A stretch of 64,000 bases of DNA from CAZQXD01 sp964597315 (GCA_964597315.1 CAZQXD010000001.1:87185-151184); one strand, 5' to 3'. Shown: positions 8,208 to 18,332, counted from the first letter of the stretch. The notes: generated by a model not told the origin, from the sequence alone. Program-made: numbers and translations.

Positions 8208-8771
8208 ATGGCCTCCAGACAACGTAGCAAACTGCTTAAAGAGTATCGGGAAAAAGCCCAGCGGCGCTACCAGAAGGAGCGTCGGGCCAATTTGCTGGCC
8301 GCCCCGGGCGTCCATGACCTGATCCTGGTGCTAGACAACCTCAAACCGGACTTCAATATCGGCAAAATTTTCCGGGCTGCCGACGCGTTCGGGGTCCATG
8401 AGGTGCATTTGGTGGGCACCGAGTATTTCGACCCGATTCCGGCCAAGGGTTCGTTCCGCTGGGTGCCGGCCCGTTTCCATGCCGACTTCGGCGCTTGCTA
8501 CCGGGAGCTGACCGGGCGCGACTATAGCCTGTTCACTCTGGAACCGGAGGCCGACGCACTGCTCCCCAGCGCCCCCCTGCCGGAGCGCAGCGCCTTTGTA
8601 ATGGGCCATGAGGAGTTCGGGATCAGCTTCGACAAGGCCGATTTTCCCGGCGTCCAGGCGCTACGCATCCCCCAGTTCGGCAAGGTGCAAAGCCTCAATG
8701 TCAGCATTGCCGCCGGGGTGGTGATGTATGAGTATGTGCGTCGACGGATCATGTTGACCGCTGACGACTGA
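8208..8771 (+). CDS. SpoU/TrmH-type RNA 2'-O-methyltransferase
   Basis: SPOUT-fold RNA ribose methyltransferase, 187 aa, without an extra N-terminal substrate-binding domain beyond a basic helix (RSKLLKEYREKAQRRYQKER). Motif 1 is NLKPDFNIGKIFRAADAFGV (catalytic Arg in the FRAAD stretch). Motif 2 is FVMGHEEFGIS, and motif 3 is IPQFGKVQSLNVSIAAGVV. The site modified (tRNA or rRNA) cannot be deduced from the sequence. Converges on pmbA with 22 bases between. Confidence 0.9.
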   Translation: MASRQRSKLLKEYREKAQRRYQKERRANLLAAPGVHDLILVLDNLKPDFNIGKIFRAADAFGVHEVHLVGTEYFDPIPAKGSFRWVPARFHADFGACYRELTGRDYSLFTLEPEADALLPSAPLPERSAFVMGHEEFGISFDKADFPGVQALRIPQFGKVQSLNVSIAAGVVMYEYVRRRIMLTADD

Positions 8772-8793
8772 GTGTCTCGCGGCGGGCAAGGAA

Positions 8794-10152
8794 TCAGTCT
8801 CCGGCCACGGTCATGCTCTCCACCAACAGCGAGCCACAGCGCACGCCGCCCCGTTCGTCCACATCGGCGCCGACAGCCACCAGCCCAGCGAACATGGTCT
8901 TGAGATTGCTGGCGATGGTGATCTCCTCTACGGGGTGCTGAATGACGCCCCCTTCCACCCAAAACCCAGCGGCGCCTCGGGAATAATCGCCAGTGAGGAT
9001 ATTCACCCCCTGGCCCATGAGTTGGGTGACCACCAGGCCGGTATCCATTTGCCGGAGCAGGCCCTGGAAGTCCGGGCCGTGGGGTTCGACGATGACGTTA
9101 TGCACCCCGCCGGCGTTGCCGGTGGTCTCCATTCCCAGGCGGCGGGCCGAATAGCTGTCCAGCACATAGCCCCGAACCACCCCGTCCCGCACCAGATCCC
9201 GGGGGGCGGTAGCCACCCCTTCGGCGTCGAAGGGGGCGCTGCCCAAGGCGCCGGGCAGCAGCGGCTCCTCGCGGATGCCCAGCCACGAAGGAAACACCTG
9301 CCGGTCCAGACTGTCCACCAAAAACGAGGCCCGCCGGTACTGAGATGGGCCACGGATCGCCCCCAGATAATGGCCCACCAGGCCCCGGGCCATTTCCGGC
9401 ACGAACAGCACCGGCGCCGAGCGGGTGCCCAACCGCCGCCCCCCCAGCCGTTCCAAGGCCCGCTCGGCGGCCCGTCGGCCCACATGGGGCGCGGCCTCCA
9501 ACCGGGCGGCCTGTCTGGAGAGGGTATACCAGTGGTCCCGCTGCATACCGGCCCCGTCCTGGGCGATCACCGAGCAACTCAGGGAATGGCGGCTGGTGGG
9601 ATAACCGCCGATAAACCCGTGGCTATTGCCGTAGACCACCAGGGAACCGGAACTGGCCACGCTGGCGCCCTCGGAATTGGTGATCCGGGGGTCCAGGGCG
9701 CGGGCGGCGTCCTCGCAGTCCCGGGCCAGGTCAATGGCCTGCTCGGCGCTCACCCCCCAGGGATGATACAAATCCAGATCCGGCGCCTCCCGGGCCAAAC
9801 GTCGGGGGTCAGCCAGCCCGGCGCAAGGGTCGGCGGCAGTATGGCGGGCAATGTCGCAGGCCGCCCCCACGGTGTCGCGAATGGCCGCCTCGCTCCAGTC
9901 GGAGGTGCTGGCGGACCCTTTGCGGCTATCGAAATACACCGTCACCCCCAGGCCTCGATCCCGGTGATGCTCCAGAGTCTCCACCTCCCCCAGACGCACC
10001 GTCACCGACAACGCCGTGCCGAAGCTGACCGCCGCCTCGGCGGCCCCCGCCCCCCGAGTCCGGGCTTCGTCCAGAATAGTCCCGACCATGGCTTCAAGAC
10101 GGGCGCGGTCCGGCAGTTCCGGCGCGGGTGAGGGCTTGGCGATATCTGACAT
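8794..10152 (-). CDS. pmbA: Metalloprotease PmbA/TldE
   Basis: Partner of TldD in the TldD/TldE protease, which in E. coli processes microcin B17 precursor and degrades CcdA. 452 aa from the ATG at 10152, matching the family length of about 450. The longer upstream frame is unrelated antisense sequence. Expected for TldE, there is no HExxH; the zinc site is in TldD. Conserved segments include TVYFDSRKGSASTSDWSEAAI, NSEGASVASSGS and GNAGGVHNVIVEPH. It is divergent from darP and separated from tldD only by darP, a typical arrangement. Confidence 0.95.
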   Translation of the reverse strand: MSDIAKPSPAPELPDRARLEAMVGTILDEARTRGAGAAEAAVSFGTALSVTVRLGEVETLEHHRDRGLGVTVYFDSRKGSASTSDWSEAAIRDTVGAACDIARHTAADPCAGLADPRRLAREAPDLDLYHPWGVSAEQAIDLARDCEDAARALDPRITNSEGASVASSGSLVVYGNSHGFIGGYPTSRHSLSCSVIAQDGAGMQRDHWYTLSRQAARLEAAPHVGRRAAERALERLGGRRLGTRSAPVLFVPEMARGLVGHYLGAIRGPSQYRRASFLVDSLDRQVFPSWLGIREEPLLPGALGSAPFDAEGVATAPRDLVRDGVVRGYVLDSYSARRLGMETTGNAGGVHNVIVEPHGPDFQGLLRQMDTGLVVTQLMGQGVNILTGDYSRGAAGFWVEGGVIQHPVEEITIASNLKTMFAGLVAVGADVDERGGVRCGSLLVESMTVAGD

Positions 10153-10201
10153 TGGGCATACCTTATGGTTTACCATCGCGGCGCAGCGGACCACCACGAT
10201 C

Positions 10202-10711
10202 ATGAACGAAGACTTCGACGACGAACCAGAACGCGGCCCCAGCAAAAGCCAGCTCAAGCGCGAGGCCCATGCTCTCCAGGCTCTGGGCGAGCGGCTGACG
10301 CGGCTCAAACCGGGGATGCTGGACGGCCTACCCCTGCCCCCGGAGCTGCGCGCCGCCGTGGACGCGGCCCGGGCCATGAGCAAGCGCGAGGCCCGCCGCC
10401 GGCAATTGCAATTCATCGGCAAGCTGATGCGGCGGCTGGACGCCGATCCCATCCGCCAGGCCCTGGACAGTCTGGACGCCGCCAGCCTGGCCGACAAGCG
10501 CCGCCATCACGCCTTGGAAGACTTGGTAGCGGCGCTGCTGGCCGGGGACGAGGCCCGGCTGGGAGAGTTCCTAGATCGCCACCCCGCCACCGACCGCCAA
10601 CACCTACGCCAATTGCTGCGTAAGGCCCAACGGGAGCAGCAAGAGGACAAGCCCCCCGCCGCCCGCCGGGCGCTGTTTCGGTATCTGCGGGACGTGGAGA
10701 GCGGTCCCTAA
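10202..10711 (+). CDS. darP: Ribosome biogenesis factor DarP (YjgA, DUF615)
   Basis: 169 aa, highly charged and helical. DUF615/YjgA proteins associate with late 50S precursors and assist assembly (known for E. coli). Signature segments: PSKSQLKREAHALQALGERL near residues 11-30, REARRRQLQFIGKLMR around 64-79 and RHHALEDLVAALL. The ATG at 10202 is chosen because the family begins with an acidic run before PSKSQLKRE (here MNEDFDDEPERG); the longer frame is antisense to pmbA. It ends 2 bases from the convergent tldD stop. Confidence 0.93.
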   Translation: MNEDFDDEPERGPSKSQLKREAHALQALGERLTRLKPGMLDGLPLPPELRAAVDAARAMSKREARRRQLQFIGKLMRRLDADPIRQALDSLDAASLADKRRHHALEDLVAALLAGDEARLGEFLDRHPATDRQHLRQLLRKAQREQQEDKPPAARRALFRYLRDVESGP

Positions 10712-10713
10712 GC

Positions 10714-12159
10714 CTAGGCTCGGGTGCCACCCACGGTCAGCCCATCCACCCGCAAAGTGGGCTGGCCCACCCCCACCGGGAGGCTCTGCCCGGCCTTGCC
10801 GCAGGTGCCAACCCCCTTGTCCAGTTGCAGGTCGTTGCCCACCATGGACACTCGGGTGAGTACATCCGGGCCGTTGCCAATCAGGGTGGCGCCCTTGACC
10901 GGGCGAGTCACCTTGCCATGTTCGATGAGATAAGCCTCATTGGCGGCGAACACGAATTTGCCGGAAGTGATGTCCACCTGGCCGCCGCCAAAGTTGACCG
11001 CGTACAGCCCCTTGTCCACGGAGGCAATGATCTCGGCGGGGTCATGGGGACCGGCCAACATATAGGTGTTGGTCATTCGCGGCATGGGCAGATGGGCGTA
11101 GGACTGACGGCGGCCATTGCCGGTAGAGCGCACCCCCATCAGCCGAGCGTTGTGGCGGTCCTGCATATAGCCTTTCAAAATGCCGTTCTCGATCAGCACC
11201 GTGTATTGGGTAGGCTCTCCCTCGTCGTCCATATTCAGGGAGCCGCGCCGCCCGGCCAGGGTGCCGTCGTCCACCACCGTACACAGGGGCGAGGCCACCT
11301 GCTCGCCCAGGCGCCCGGCAAAGGCCGAGGTGCCTTTGCGGTTGAAGTCCCCTTCCAGTCCATGGCCCACGGCCTCATGGAGCAGCACCCCAGGCCAGCC
11401 CGGACCCAGCACCACAGTGAGGGACCCGGCGGGGGCGTCTTCGGCCTCCAGGTTGACCAGGGCCTGGCGCACCGCCTCCCGGGCATAGCCCAAAGCCCGC
11501 TCGTGGTCCAGAAACCAACCATAGCCCACCCGACCACCGCCGCCGCTGGAACCTTGTTCCCGGCGGCCTTGGTCCTCGACGATGACGCTGACATTAAGCC
11601 GCACCAGGGGTCGCACATCCCCGGCCAGGGTGCCGTCGCTGGCGGCCACCAGCACCACGTCGTGGCTGGAGGCCAGGCTGACCATCACCTGGCTGACCCG
11701 AGGGTCCAGGCGGCGAGCCTCTTGGTCCAACCGTTCCAGTAAACGGACTTTTTCCTGGGCGGAAAGGGTCTCCACCGGGTCCAGGGGATCATAGAGGGCC
11801 AGCCCTCCGCCGCCCCGCCAGGTCCGCACGGCGCCGCCGTCGCCCCGCCCGGCGATGGCCCGGGCGGCCCCGGCAGCCTCCAGCAGGGCTGGCAGAATAA
11901 TCTCGTCGGAATAAGCGAAGCCGGTTTTTTCGCCGCTCACCGCCCGCACCCCCACGCCCTGGTCGATACCATGGCCGGCGTTCTTGACCTGGCCGTCTTC
12001 CAGGGACCAGGATTCGTGGCGGCTGAGCTGAAAGTACAGATCGGCGCTGTCCACGGCCCGGCCCAGCAGTCGGTCCAGCGCCTTGTGGAGATCGTTCTCG
12101 GCCAGCCCGGCGGGGCCAAGGATACGAGAACGGGCGATGTTCAGGGGGGTTTCGGTCAT
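10714..12159 (-). CDS. tldD: Metalloprotease TldD
   Basis: Catalytic, zinc-bearing subunit of the TldD/TldE protease. 481 aa from the ATG at 12159, identical in length to E. coli TldD. The metal motif is HEAVGHGLEGDFNRKGTS (HExxxH type), with VVDDGTL and GNGRRQSYAHLPMPRMTNTY downstream. TldD/E unfolds small peptide substrates in a central chamber; substrates in this organism are unknown. Last gene of a minus-strand run rng-yhdP-nit-tldD, the same order as in E. coli apart from the inserted nit gene. Confidence 0.96.
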   Translation of the reverse strand: MTETPLNIARSRILGPAGLAENDLHKALDRLLGRAVDSADLYFQLSRHESWSLEDGQVKNAGHGIDQGVGVRAVSGEKTGFAYSDEIILPALLEAAGAARAIAGRGDGGAVRTWRGGGGLALYDPLDPVETLSAQEKVRLLERLDQEARRLDPRVSQVMVSLASSHDVVLVAASDGTLAGDVRPLVRLNVSVIVEDQGRREQGSSGGGGRVGYGWFLDHERALGYAREAVRQALVNLEAEDAPAGSLTVVLGPGWPGVLLHEAVGHGLEGDFNRKGTSAFAGRLGEQVASPLCTVVDDGTLAGRRGSLNMDDEGEPTQYTVLIENGILKGYMQDRHNARLMGVRSTGNGRRQSYAHLPMPRMTNTYMLAGPHDPAEIIASVDKGLYAVNFGGGQVDITSGKFVFAANEAYLIEHGKVTRPVKGATLIGNGPDVLTRVSMVGNDLQLDKGVGTCGKAGQSLPVGVGQPTLRVDGLTVGGTRA

Positions 12160-12215
12160 GGGGTTTGGCCAGATTTTTGGAAACGGTGTTTTTAAAGAGA
12201 CCGATCCACGGGAAC

Positions 12216-13040
12216 TCAGTTCAGCCCGCAATGCAAGCGCCGGTGGTCGATGGTGGGAAACATCCGCCGGATGCTTTCTAGGCGGCCATGGTCGATGCGG
12301 GCCTGTACCAGCCCGGAGCCACGGAGCAGGCGGTCCAGCACCACGCCCCAAGGATCGATAATCATGCTATCGCCATGGGTCTCCCGACCGTTAGCGTGAT
12401 AGCCGCCTTGGGCCGGAGCGATCACATAGCAGAGGTTCTCGATGGCCCTGGCCCGGAGCAACGGCTCCCAGTGCGCCCGGCCAGTAACGGCGGTAAAAGC
12501 CGACGGCAGCACCAGGATTTCCGTCCCCTGGTCCAGCAAGCCCCGGAACAGCTCCGGGAAGCGCAAGTCGTAGCATACCGCCAGACCCAGCCGCCCAAAG
12601 GGGGTATCCACGGCCACCAACTGCTGACCAGGCTCGATCACGGCCGATTCGTTATAGCTCTCCGGGCTGTCCACCACCCGCACATCGAACAGGTGTATCT
12701 TGTCATAGCGAGCCACCCGTCGGCCCCGGTCGTCGAAGAGCAGGCAGGCGGCCCGGACCTTGCGCGGATCGTCGGCCACTATGGGAATGGTGCCCCCCAC
12801 CAGCCACAGCCCATGGCGGGCAGCCTGGCGGGACAGAAAGGACTGCAAGGGACCTTCGCCGTCAACTTCCCGCACCGCCACCATGTCGGACTCCTTATGG
12901 CCCATCAAGGCGAAGTTTTCCGGCAGCGCCACCAACTTGGCGCCACCGGCGGCGGCCCGGGCAATCAGCCGCTCGGTTTCAATGAGGTTGGCGTTAATAT
13001 TAGGCCCGGAAGCCATCTGCGCGGCGGCGACCAGTGTCAT
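12216..13040 (-). CDS. Carbon-nitrogen hydrolase (Nit1/NIT2-like amidase)
   Basis: Nitrilase-superfamily amidase, 274 aa. The catalytic triad is visible: Glu in KLVALPENFALMG (~residue 41), Lys in RYDKIHLFD (~residue 113) and Cys in AVCYDLRFPELFRG (~residue 155). The pattern is that of the NitFhit-type branch, several members of which hydrolyse deaminated glutathione (metabolite repair). That activity is therefore a reasonable inference. It sits between yhdP and tldD on the same strand with 36 and 56 base gaps. Confidence 0.9.
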   Translation of the reverse strand: MTLVAAAQMASGPNINANLIETERLIARAAAGGAKLVALPENFALMGHKESDMVAVREVDGEGPLQSFLSRQAARHGLWLVGGTIPIVADDPRKVRAACLLFDDRGRRVARYDKIHLFDVRVVDSPESYNESAVIEPGQQLVAVDTPFGRLGLAVCYDLRFPELFRGLLDQGTEILVLPSAFTAVTGRAHWEPLLRARAIENLCYVIAPAQGGYHANGRETHGDSMIIDPWGVVLDRLLRGSGLVQARIDHGRLESIRRMFPTIDHRRLHCGLN

Positions 13041-13076
13041 AATTTTCTCTCCATTGGCTTGAGATCACGCTTATCA

Positions 13077-16000
13077 TTATGGGCGTCGGCTAGGCTCGGT
13101 TTGCCGCTCCACAATCGGGTCCGCCCATGGGCCAGTCACCCGGTAGCGAACTTGGGCGGCCTGGTCGATATTGTCTTGCAATAGCCGCTCGGCGAGAAAC
13201 AGCGCTGCCCCAACGGCTGGCCCTCCGGCAATGGCTCCGGCTACCGGCAGGGCGGTGCTGACCCGGGGGATGACGGTCACGGTCTGATCATAGTCCCTAT
13301 CCGCCAGACCGATACGTCCCTGAATCAGTATCCGGGCGGCGGGCGACGCCACGGTCAAATCTTCGGTCACGGCGTCGCCTTTTGCCAGAACGAAGCGGCC
13401 ACCGATGCCATCAAACGCCAGACCCTCTCGAAACAAGTCACTAAAATCCAGGCGCAACCGGCGCAGCAGACCGGGGATGCTGAATAAACCCATCATCCGG
13501 CCCATGCCCGGCTCGATATTCATCAATCGGCCCTCGCCCATGGTCAGCTCGATCTGTCCGCCCAGGCTATTGAGACGCGGCGCCGACCAGGGACCGTTCC
13601 AATGCAGTTTCAGGTGCGCCTCGGTCTGGCCCTGGCGCAGACCCATTGGATAACCCAGCGCGGTCAGGAAAGCGCCCGGATCGCGGCTGTCGAATGTGGC
13701 TTCCAAACGGCTCTCAGAACCTTGCCCGGTGTTCAGCCATTGGCCGCTGCCTTTAAGACCGTGCAGTTCTGATTCCAGTTCCAGACGGGTCAACCGCGCC
13801 CCACCGTCATGGGGTGCGATGGCCAGCCGCAAGCGGCCCAGGGGACGATCATCCACCGCCAAGTCGCCCACCGACACCCATAGGGGTGGCAGGTCGCCGG
13901 GGTCCGGGGGCGGGGACCGGGAACCCAAGGAAGACGACGGCGCCCGCGCCAGATTTAACCGTTTCAGATCAACGCCCACCGGCGTCTCCGGGCTAGGCTG
14001 AATGGGCAGAAACAAGCGGCCATTCACCCCCTCGCCGACCACTTCCAGGCGCAGGGCGTCGCCCTGGTTTTTCCCCTTGAGCCGCAGCCGGTTCAGCTTG
14101 AATCCCCGGACCCGCAGTTCGTCGATTGACACATCCAGTGTCCTGAGCCACGTCCCCCAGTCCTGGGGTCCGGCGCCGTTCCCCAGGCCATCCAGTTCCA
14201 ACCGGGACAGCCGCGCTCTCACCGCCAGGCCCGGCTCCCGGGGCAGCCGCGCCAAACCGGCGTTGATGCGCAACTCCCCGCGCTCGAACCGGGGTTGATC
14301 GGGAAACCCATGCAGTTTCAGTTCGGCATGCACCGCCGTTCCTTGAACACCCAGCCCGTAATCCAGCCCCAAACGCAAGTCGGCCCCCCTACGGCCCTGA
14401 ACCCGCAAGGTAAACTCCCGAAGCTGCCCGGCGGGTTTATGGAAGGGCGGCGGCAACCCCACCTCCAGCCCCTCCAATTGAGAGGCGAGTACCAGGGCGA
14501 AGTCTCCTTCCCGCTCCGCTTCGGGCAATACTAGAGCCAGATTCCAATCAGTGGTCCCGGTCAGGGGCAGCTCCAGTTCTTGGAACCCGTCTCCCAGCAG
14601 GGTGGCGACCGACTGCCGGGTACTCAACAAATAGCGGGTCTCCAGACCCGCCAAACCCTCCCGGGTATCAATATCCAGCCGGGCCGGAGCGCCCCGGAAG
14701 CTCAGGTGCAAACCCTGGGCCGTCAGGCCCTGGCGATCAAAGGCCACTTCGCCCCGCAGTCGCTCCAAGCTGAGCTTCCAGGAGGGCAAATGGACCGTAT
14801 TGTCGGTGAAGCCCAACTTACCCTGCACCTGGATTTGGCGCGAACGCTGTTCCAGGGGAATAGCCAACTCCAGGTCCAGGGTAGTGTCCCCCTGTACTCG
14901 CAGTTGCCCCAGCGCCTTGCCCAGATGCGCCGCCAGGGGGGTTTCCCGCACATACCGCAGCAAGGTCTCGCCCGGCCCGGTAGCCCGGCCAGTCAGAGTC
15001 AGTTCGGCATCCTGTAAGTCAGCGATGGCCACCCGCGTCCCGGACAGTCGCGCGTCGAAGATCCGCGCCTCGTCCGCCAGGGCCGTGAATCCCTGGTTGC
15101 GGAACTCGACCAGCCCGTTCAGTCCCTGGACTGCGGGCCAGCCGGGCAGGTAGTCCAGGGTGGCGTCCTGGACCTGAAACCGGGTCTCGAACAGCCCCTC
15201 CCCTTCCCGGAATGGAAAATCCGCCCCTCGGCCCCGCAAAACCATTCGACCTTTGGTCACCTGCCCCGCCACCAGGGCGCGGTCCAGCCAGGCCACCACC
15301 TTGGGTGGCATGCCGCCGACCGGTAGATAGGCGCTGGTCCGCGCTAGCGTCAGGTCACTAAAATCCACTTTCAGGTCCAGGTTCAGGCCCCTCTCCGGCG
15401 TCAGTTGAACACTGCCCTTTAGCTTGGCTTGCAAATCGGCATTAGCCAGTTTGAGGCCCGGCGTCGCCACCACCCAGCCCGCCGGGTCACGCCGCCAGGC
15501 CAACTCCCCGGCCAGGCTGGATAGTTGCAGTGGGGCGCGGAACAAGGCCGGGGCAAGCAGGCGCGAATCGCGGCTGTCCAGTTCGATCCGCCCTCCCGAA
15601 GGGTCCAGGGACAGTCGGCCCTCCAAGCCGATCACCCCGGGCCGGTGGTCTAGGGCCGCTAACGCCAGGTCGGTGACCCGGGCGGCCAGAGCATAGTCGG
15701 CGGTGGGCCGCGCCAGGTCCACCCTGAAGTCCAGCTCCGACGCCGCCCCCCGGAGGCTCAGGCCGTCCAGCAGGGCGCGTTGCTCAGGGTTCAGGGCGGC
15801 GGCGACTGCGGCCAGTTTCGTCAGCTCCAGATTGGCGGCATGGCCCTCCAGTCGGGTTCCGTTCAAGGCCAGATCCAGGCGGGTCAGGAGCGGTCGGCCA
15901 GCGTCGGCTGGCCAGTCGCTGGTCCAGGTCCAGCCAGTGGCGTCGCGCCGCCAGCGAAACCAGCCTGCCGATAAACCCAGGGGTGTCGCCCCGCCCAAAT

Positions 16001-16820
16001 CGGACAGGACCAAACGCCCTTGCGCCTCGCTCAGAAGGCCGTCCCGTATCTCGCCCCAAACCTCCAGACCCAACCGACCCACCGCCAAGCGCTCGACCAC
16101 CGTCGGCAGCGGCCAGGCGCCTGGTTCCAGATCTTGGCCGCGCAGATACATCCGGCCTTCCCAGGCGGCGTCATCGACCCGTCGGCGTAGTTCAGCGGCC
16201 CCCCGCAAACGACCTTCCTCCGGTTCTCCGGCCTCCAGCCCCAGCTTGAGGGTTTCGCCGCCGCGCAGACTGATCCGTAAATTGCGTAGCACCAGGGGCG
16301 GCCCGTCGGCCAAGCGCAGCACCAGTTCGCCGCTGTCCATATCCAAGGCATGAATTCCGGCCAGCAGCTCCGGCAGCTCCCTCAGGCTAAGACCAATGTC
16401 GCCCTCTACACCCAAAAGGCGCAAGCGACCAGCCTCTTGGACCAACACTAACCGTGGCCCGGTCAGGTGCACCTTGCCCAACACCCAGCGGCCCCGCCAC
16501 AGGGAGCGGGGCAAGTCCACTCCCACCACTGCCCGGGTGGCGCTGAGCAGCGGCGCGCCGCCGTTAGGGGCGCGCAGGCTAAGACCATCCAGGCGCAATT
16601 CCGGCCCCCCCCCGGACCAGGCCGCAGCGATCCCCTGCAAGCGCACCGGCAGCCCCAGATACTCTTCCAAGCCCCGCTCCAATTCGGCCCGGTAGTCGGC
16701 CACCAAGGGCAAGGCCAGCCGCCCCACCGCCACCAGCAGGGCGGTGGCCACCACCAGCAGCAGGCTTAGGCGCAGGGTCCAGCCCCAGGTATGGCGGGCG
16801 GTCAGCAGGAGCAGGCGCAT
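13077..16820 (-). CDS. yhdP: YhdP-family AsmA-like phospholipid transporter
   Basis: 1247-aa protein with one N-terminal membrane anchor (about residues 12-38) and a long periplasmic beta-rich body. It has DUF3971 and a C-terminal AsmA-2-like region (NIEPGMGRMMGLFSIPGLLR, then ILIQGRIGLADRDYDQTVTVI). Together with TamB and YdbH, YhdP bridges the two membranes and moves phospholipid to the outer membrane in E. coli. Length matches the E. coli protein (about 1266). Starts 12 bases after the rng stop, so the two are probably co-transcribed. Confidence 0.94.
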   Translation of the reverse strand: MRLLLLTARHTWGWTLRLSLLLVVATALLVAVGRLALPLVADYRAELERGLEEYLGLPVRLQGIAAAWSGGGPELRLDGLSLRAPNGGAPLLSATRAVVGVDLPRSLWRGRWVLGKVHLTGPRLVLVQEAGRLRLLGVEGDIGLSLRELPELLAGIHALDMDSGELVLRLADGPPLVLRNLRISLRGGETLKLGLEAGEPEEGRLRGAAELRRRVDDAAWEGRMYLRGQDLEPGAWPLPTVVERLAVGRLGLEVWGEIRDGLLSEAQGRLVLSDLGGATPLGLSAGWFRWRRDATGWTWTSDWPADAGRPLLTRLDLALNGTRLEGHAANLELTKLAAVAAALNPEQRALLDGLSLRGAASELDFRVDLARPTADYALAARVTDLALAALDHRPGVIGLEGRLSLDPSGGRIELDSRDSRLLAPALFRAPLQLSSLAGELAWRRDPAGWVVATPGLKLANADLQAKLKGSVQLTPERGLNLDLKVDFSDLTLARTSAYLPVGGMPPKVVAWLDRALVAGQVTKGRMVLRGRGADFPFREGEGLFETRFQVQDATLDYLPGWPAVQGLNGLVEFRNQGFTALADEARIFDARLSGTRVAIADLQDAELTLTGRATGPGETLLRYVRETPLAAHLGKALGQLRVQGDTTLDLELAIPLEQRSRQIQVQGKLGFTDNTVHLPSWKLSLERLRGEVAFDRQGLTAQGLHLSFRGAPARLDIDTREGLAGLETRYLLSTRQSVATLLGDGFQELELPLTGTTDWNLALVLPEAEREGDFALVLASQLEGLEVGLPPPFHKPAGQLREFTLRVQGRRGADLRLGLDYGLGVQGTAVHAELKLHGFPDQPRFERGELRINAGLARLPREPGLAVRARLSRLELDGLGNGAGPQDWGTWLRTLDVSIDELRVRGFKLNRLRLKGKNQGDALRLEVVGEGVNGRLFLPIQPSPETPVGVDLKRLNLARAPSSSLGSRSPPPDPGDLPPLWVSVGDLAVDDRPLGRLRLAIAPHDGGARLTRLELESELHGLKGSGQWLNTGQGSESRLEATFDSRDPGAFLTALGYPMGLRQGQTEAHLKLHWNGPWSAPRLNSLGGQIELTMGEGRLMNIEPGMGRMMGLFSIPGLLRRLRLDFSDLFREGLAFDGIGGRFVLAKGDAVTEDLTVASPAARILIQGRIGLADRDYDQTVTVIPRVSTALPVAGAIAGGPAVGAALFLAERLLQDNIDQAAQVRYRVTGPWADPIVERQTEPSRRP

Positions 16821-16832
16821 GGTCGGTAAGCG

Positions 16833-18332
16833 CTACATGAGCACCACGTCGAACTGTTCCTGGGTGTAGAGGACCTCGGCCTGGAATTTAATGGGCACGC
16901 CGATAAACTCCTCCAACTCCGCCAGGCTGGTGGATTCTTCGTCCAGCATCAGATCCACCACATCCTGGGAAGCCAGCACCAGAAACTGGCGGGCGCTGTA
17001 CTGGCGGGCCTCCCGGAGCAGTTCCCGGAAAATTTCATAGGCCACCGTCTCAGCGGTTTTCACCGAGCCGCGCCCGTCACAGGTGGGACAGGACTCGCAG
17101 AGTACGTGCTCCAGGCTTTCCCGGGTGCGTTTGCGGGTCATCTCCACCAGGCCCAAGGCGGAAACCTCGCAGATATGGGTCTTGGCCCGGTCCTTCTCCA
17201 GAAACCGCTCCAGGGATTTGAGCACATGATGTTTATGCTCCTCGCTGGTCATATCAATGAAGTCCAGGATGATGATACCCCCCAAGTTTCGCAGTCGCAG
17301 TTGCCGGGCGATGGTCTGGGTGGCCTCCAGATTGGTCTTGAAGATGGTTTCTTCCAGATTGCGGTGACCCACGTAGGCGCCGGTATTGACGTCGATGGTG
17401 GTCATGGCCTCGGTCTGATCAATAATTAGATAGCCCCCGGACTTGAGCTGGACTTTTTTGTTCAGGGCTTTTTGCAGTTCGTCCTCCACCCCGTAGAGGT
17501 CGAAAATAGGCCGTTCTCCAGGGTAATGCTTGATCCTGGGCAGCATCTCCGGGACGAACTTGCCGGCGAAACGCTGTACCCGATCGAAGCTCTCCCGGGA
17601 GTCGATGCGGACTTTCTCTACATTGTCGCCCACGAAATCCCGCAGCACTCGCAACACCAGCGGCAAGTCCTCGTAGACCACCTCGCCGCTACGGGATTCC
17701 TTGGCCCGTTCCTTGATGGACTCCCAGAGCCGTTGCAGAAACTGCATGTCCGCCCGTAGCGCCCAAGGTTCGGCCCCCTCGGCGGCGGTGCGCACGATAT
17801 AACCGCCCCCGAATTCACCCCGGAAGGCAGCCATGGTCTCCTTGAGCCGCTGACGCTCATGCTCATCCTCGATCTTGATAGATACCCCCGTCACCTCCGA
17901 ATCGGCCAGATAGACCAGAAACCGGGATGGCAGGGTCATACGGGTGGTCAGCCGGGCGCCTTTGGTGCCCAGCGGGTCCTTGATCACCTGAACCAGCAGC
18001 TCCTGTCCCTCCCGGGCCAGTTCAGTAATGGTGACCTGGCGCTCGTCGTGCAACGAGCTATCCGCTTCCGGGTACAGGGAGCGGCGGATATCCGAAACAT
18101 GCAGAAAGGCGGCCCGGTCTAAGCCTACATCCACAAAAGCCGCCTCCATCCCCGGCAGCACCCGGCATACTCGGCCCTTGTAAATATTGCCTACCAGTCC
18201 TCGTTTATGGGTCCGCTCGATAAACACCTCTTGGAGTACGCCGTTCTCCACCACCGCTACCCGGGTTTCCCGGGGGGTGACGTTGATCAGAATCTCCTCG
18301 GAAGTGCGCGGACCTTCGATGATCGTCGACAT
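16833..18332 (-). CDS. rng: Ribonuclease G
   Basis: Endoribonuclease of the RNase E/G family: 16S rRNA 5' maturation and mRNA decay. 499 aa without the long C-terminal scaffold of RNase E, hence RNase G. An S1 domain spans roughly residues 38-120 (GNIYKGRVCRVLPGMEAAFVDVG). The DNase I-like catalytic domain has TIDVNTGAYVG and GIIILDFIDM (Mg-binding Asp residues). The Zn-link cysteines are in CPTCDGRGSV. Operon order rng-yhdP is conserved. Confidence 0.96.
   Translation of the reverse strand: MSTIIEGPRTSEEILINVTPRETRVAVVENGVLQEVFIERTHKRGLVGNIYKGRVCRVLPGMEAAFVDVGLDRAAFLHVSDIRRSLYPEADSSLHDERQVTITELAREGQELLVQVIKDPLGTKGARLTTRMTLPSRFLVYLADSEVTGVSIKIEDEHERQRLKETMAAFRGEFGGGYIVRTAAEGAEPWALRADMQFLQRLWESIKERAKESRSGEVVYEDLPLVLRVLRDFVGDNVEKVRIDSRESFDRVQRFAGKFVPEMLPRIKHYPGERPIFDLYGVEDELQKALNKKVQLKSGGYLIIDQTEAMTTIDVNTGAYVGHRNLEETIFKTNLEATQTIARQLRLRNLGGIIILDFIDMTSEEHKHHVLKSLERFLEKDRAKTHICEVSALGLVEMTRKRTRESLEHVLCESCPTCDGRGSVKTAETVAYEIFRELLREARQYSARQFLVLASQDVVDLMLDEESTSLAELEEFIGVPIKFQAEVLYTQEQFDVVLM

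Noticed and set aside
8935..10131. Long plus-strand ORF of 398 codons opposite pmbA
   Set aside because: Antisense shadow of a high-GC gene; amino-acid composition (His/Gly/Pro/Gln-rich) and lack of family signatures rule it out.
10712..10730. Small AGCCTAGGCT palindrome between darP and tldD
   Set aside because: Too short and without a loop to be a terminator; the 2-base gap offers no room for a regulatory role beyond chance.
10825..11742. 305-codon plus-strand ORF opposite tldD
   Set aside because: Same antisense artefact; tldD on the other strand is complete with all motifs.
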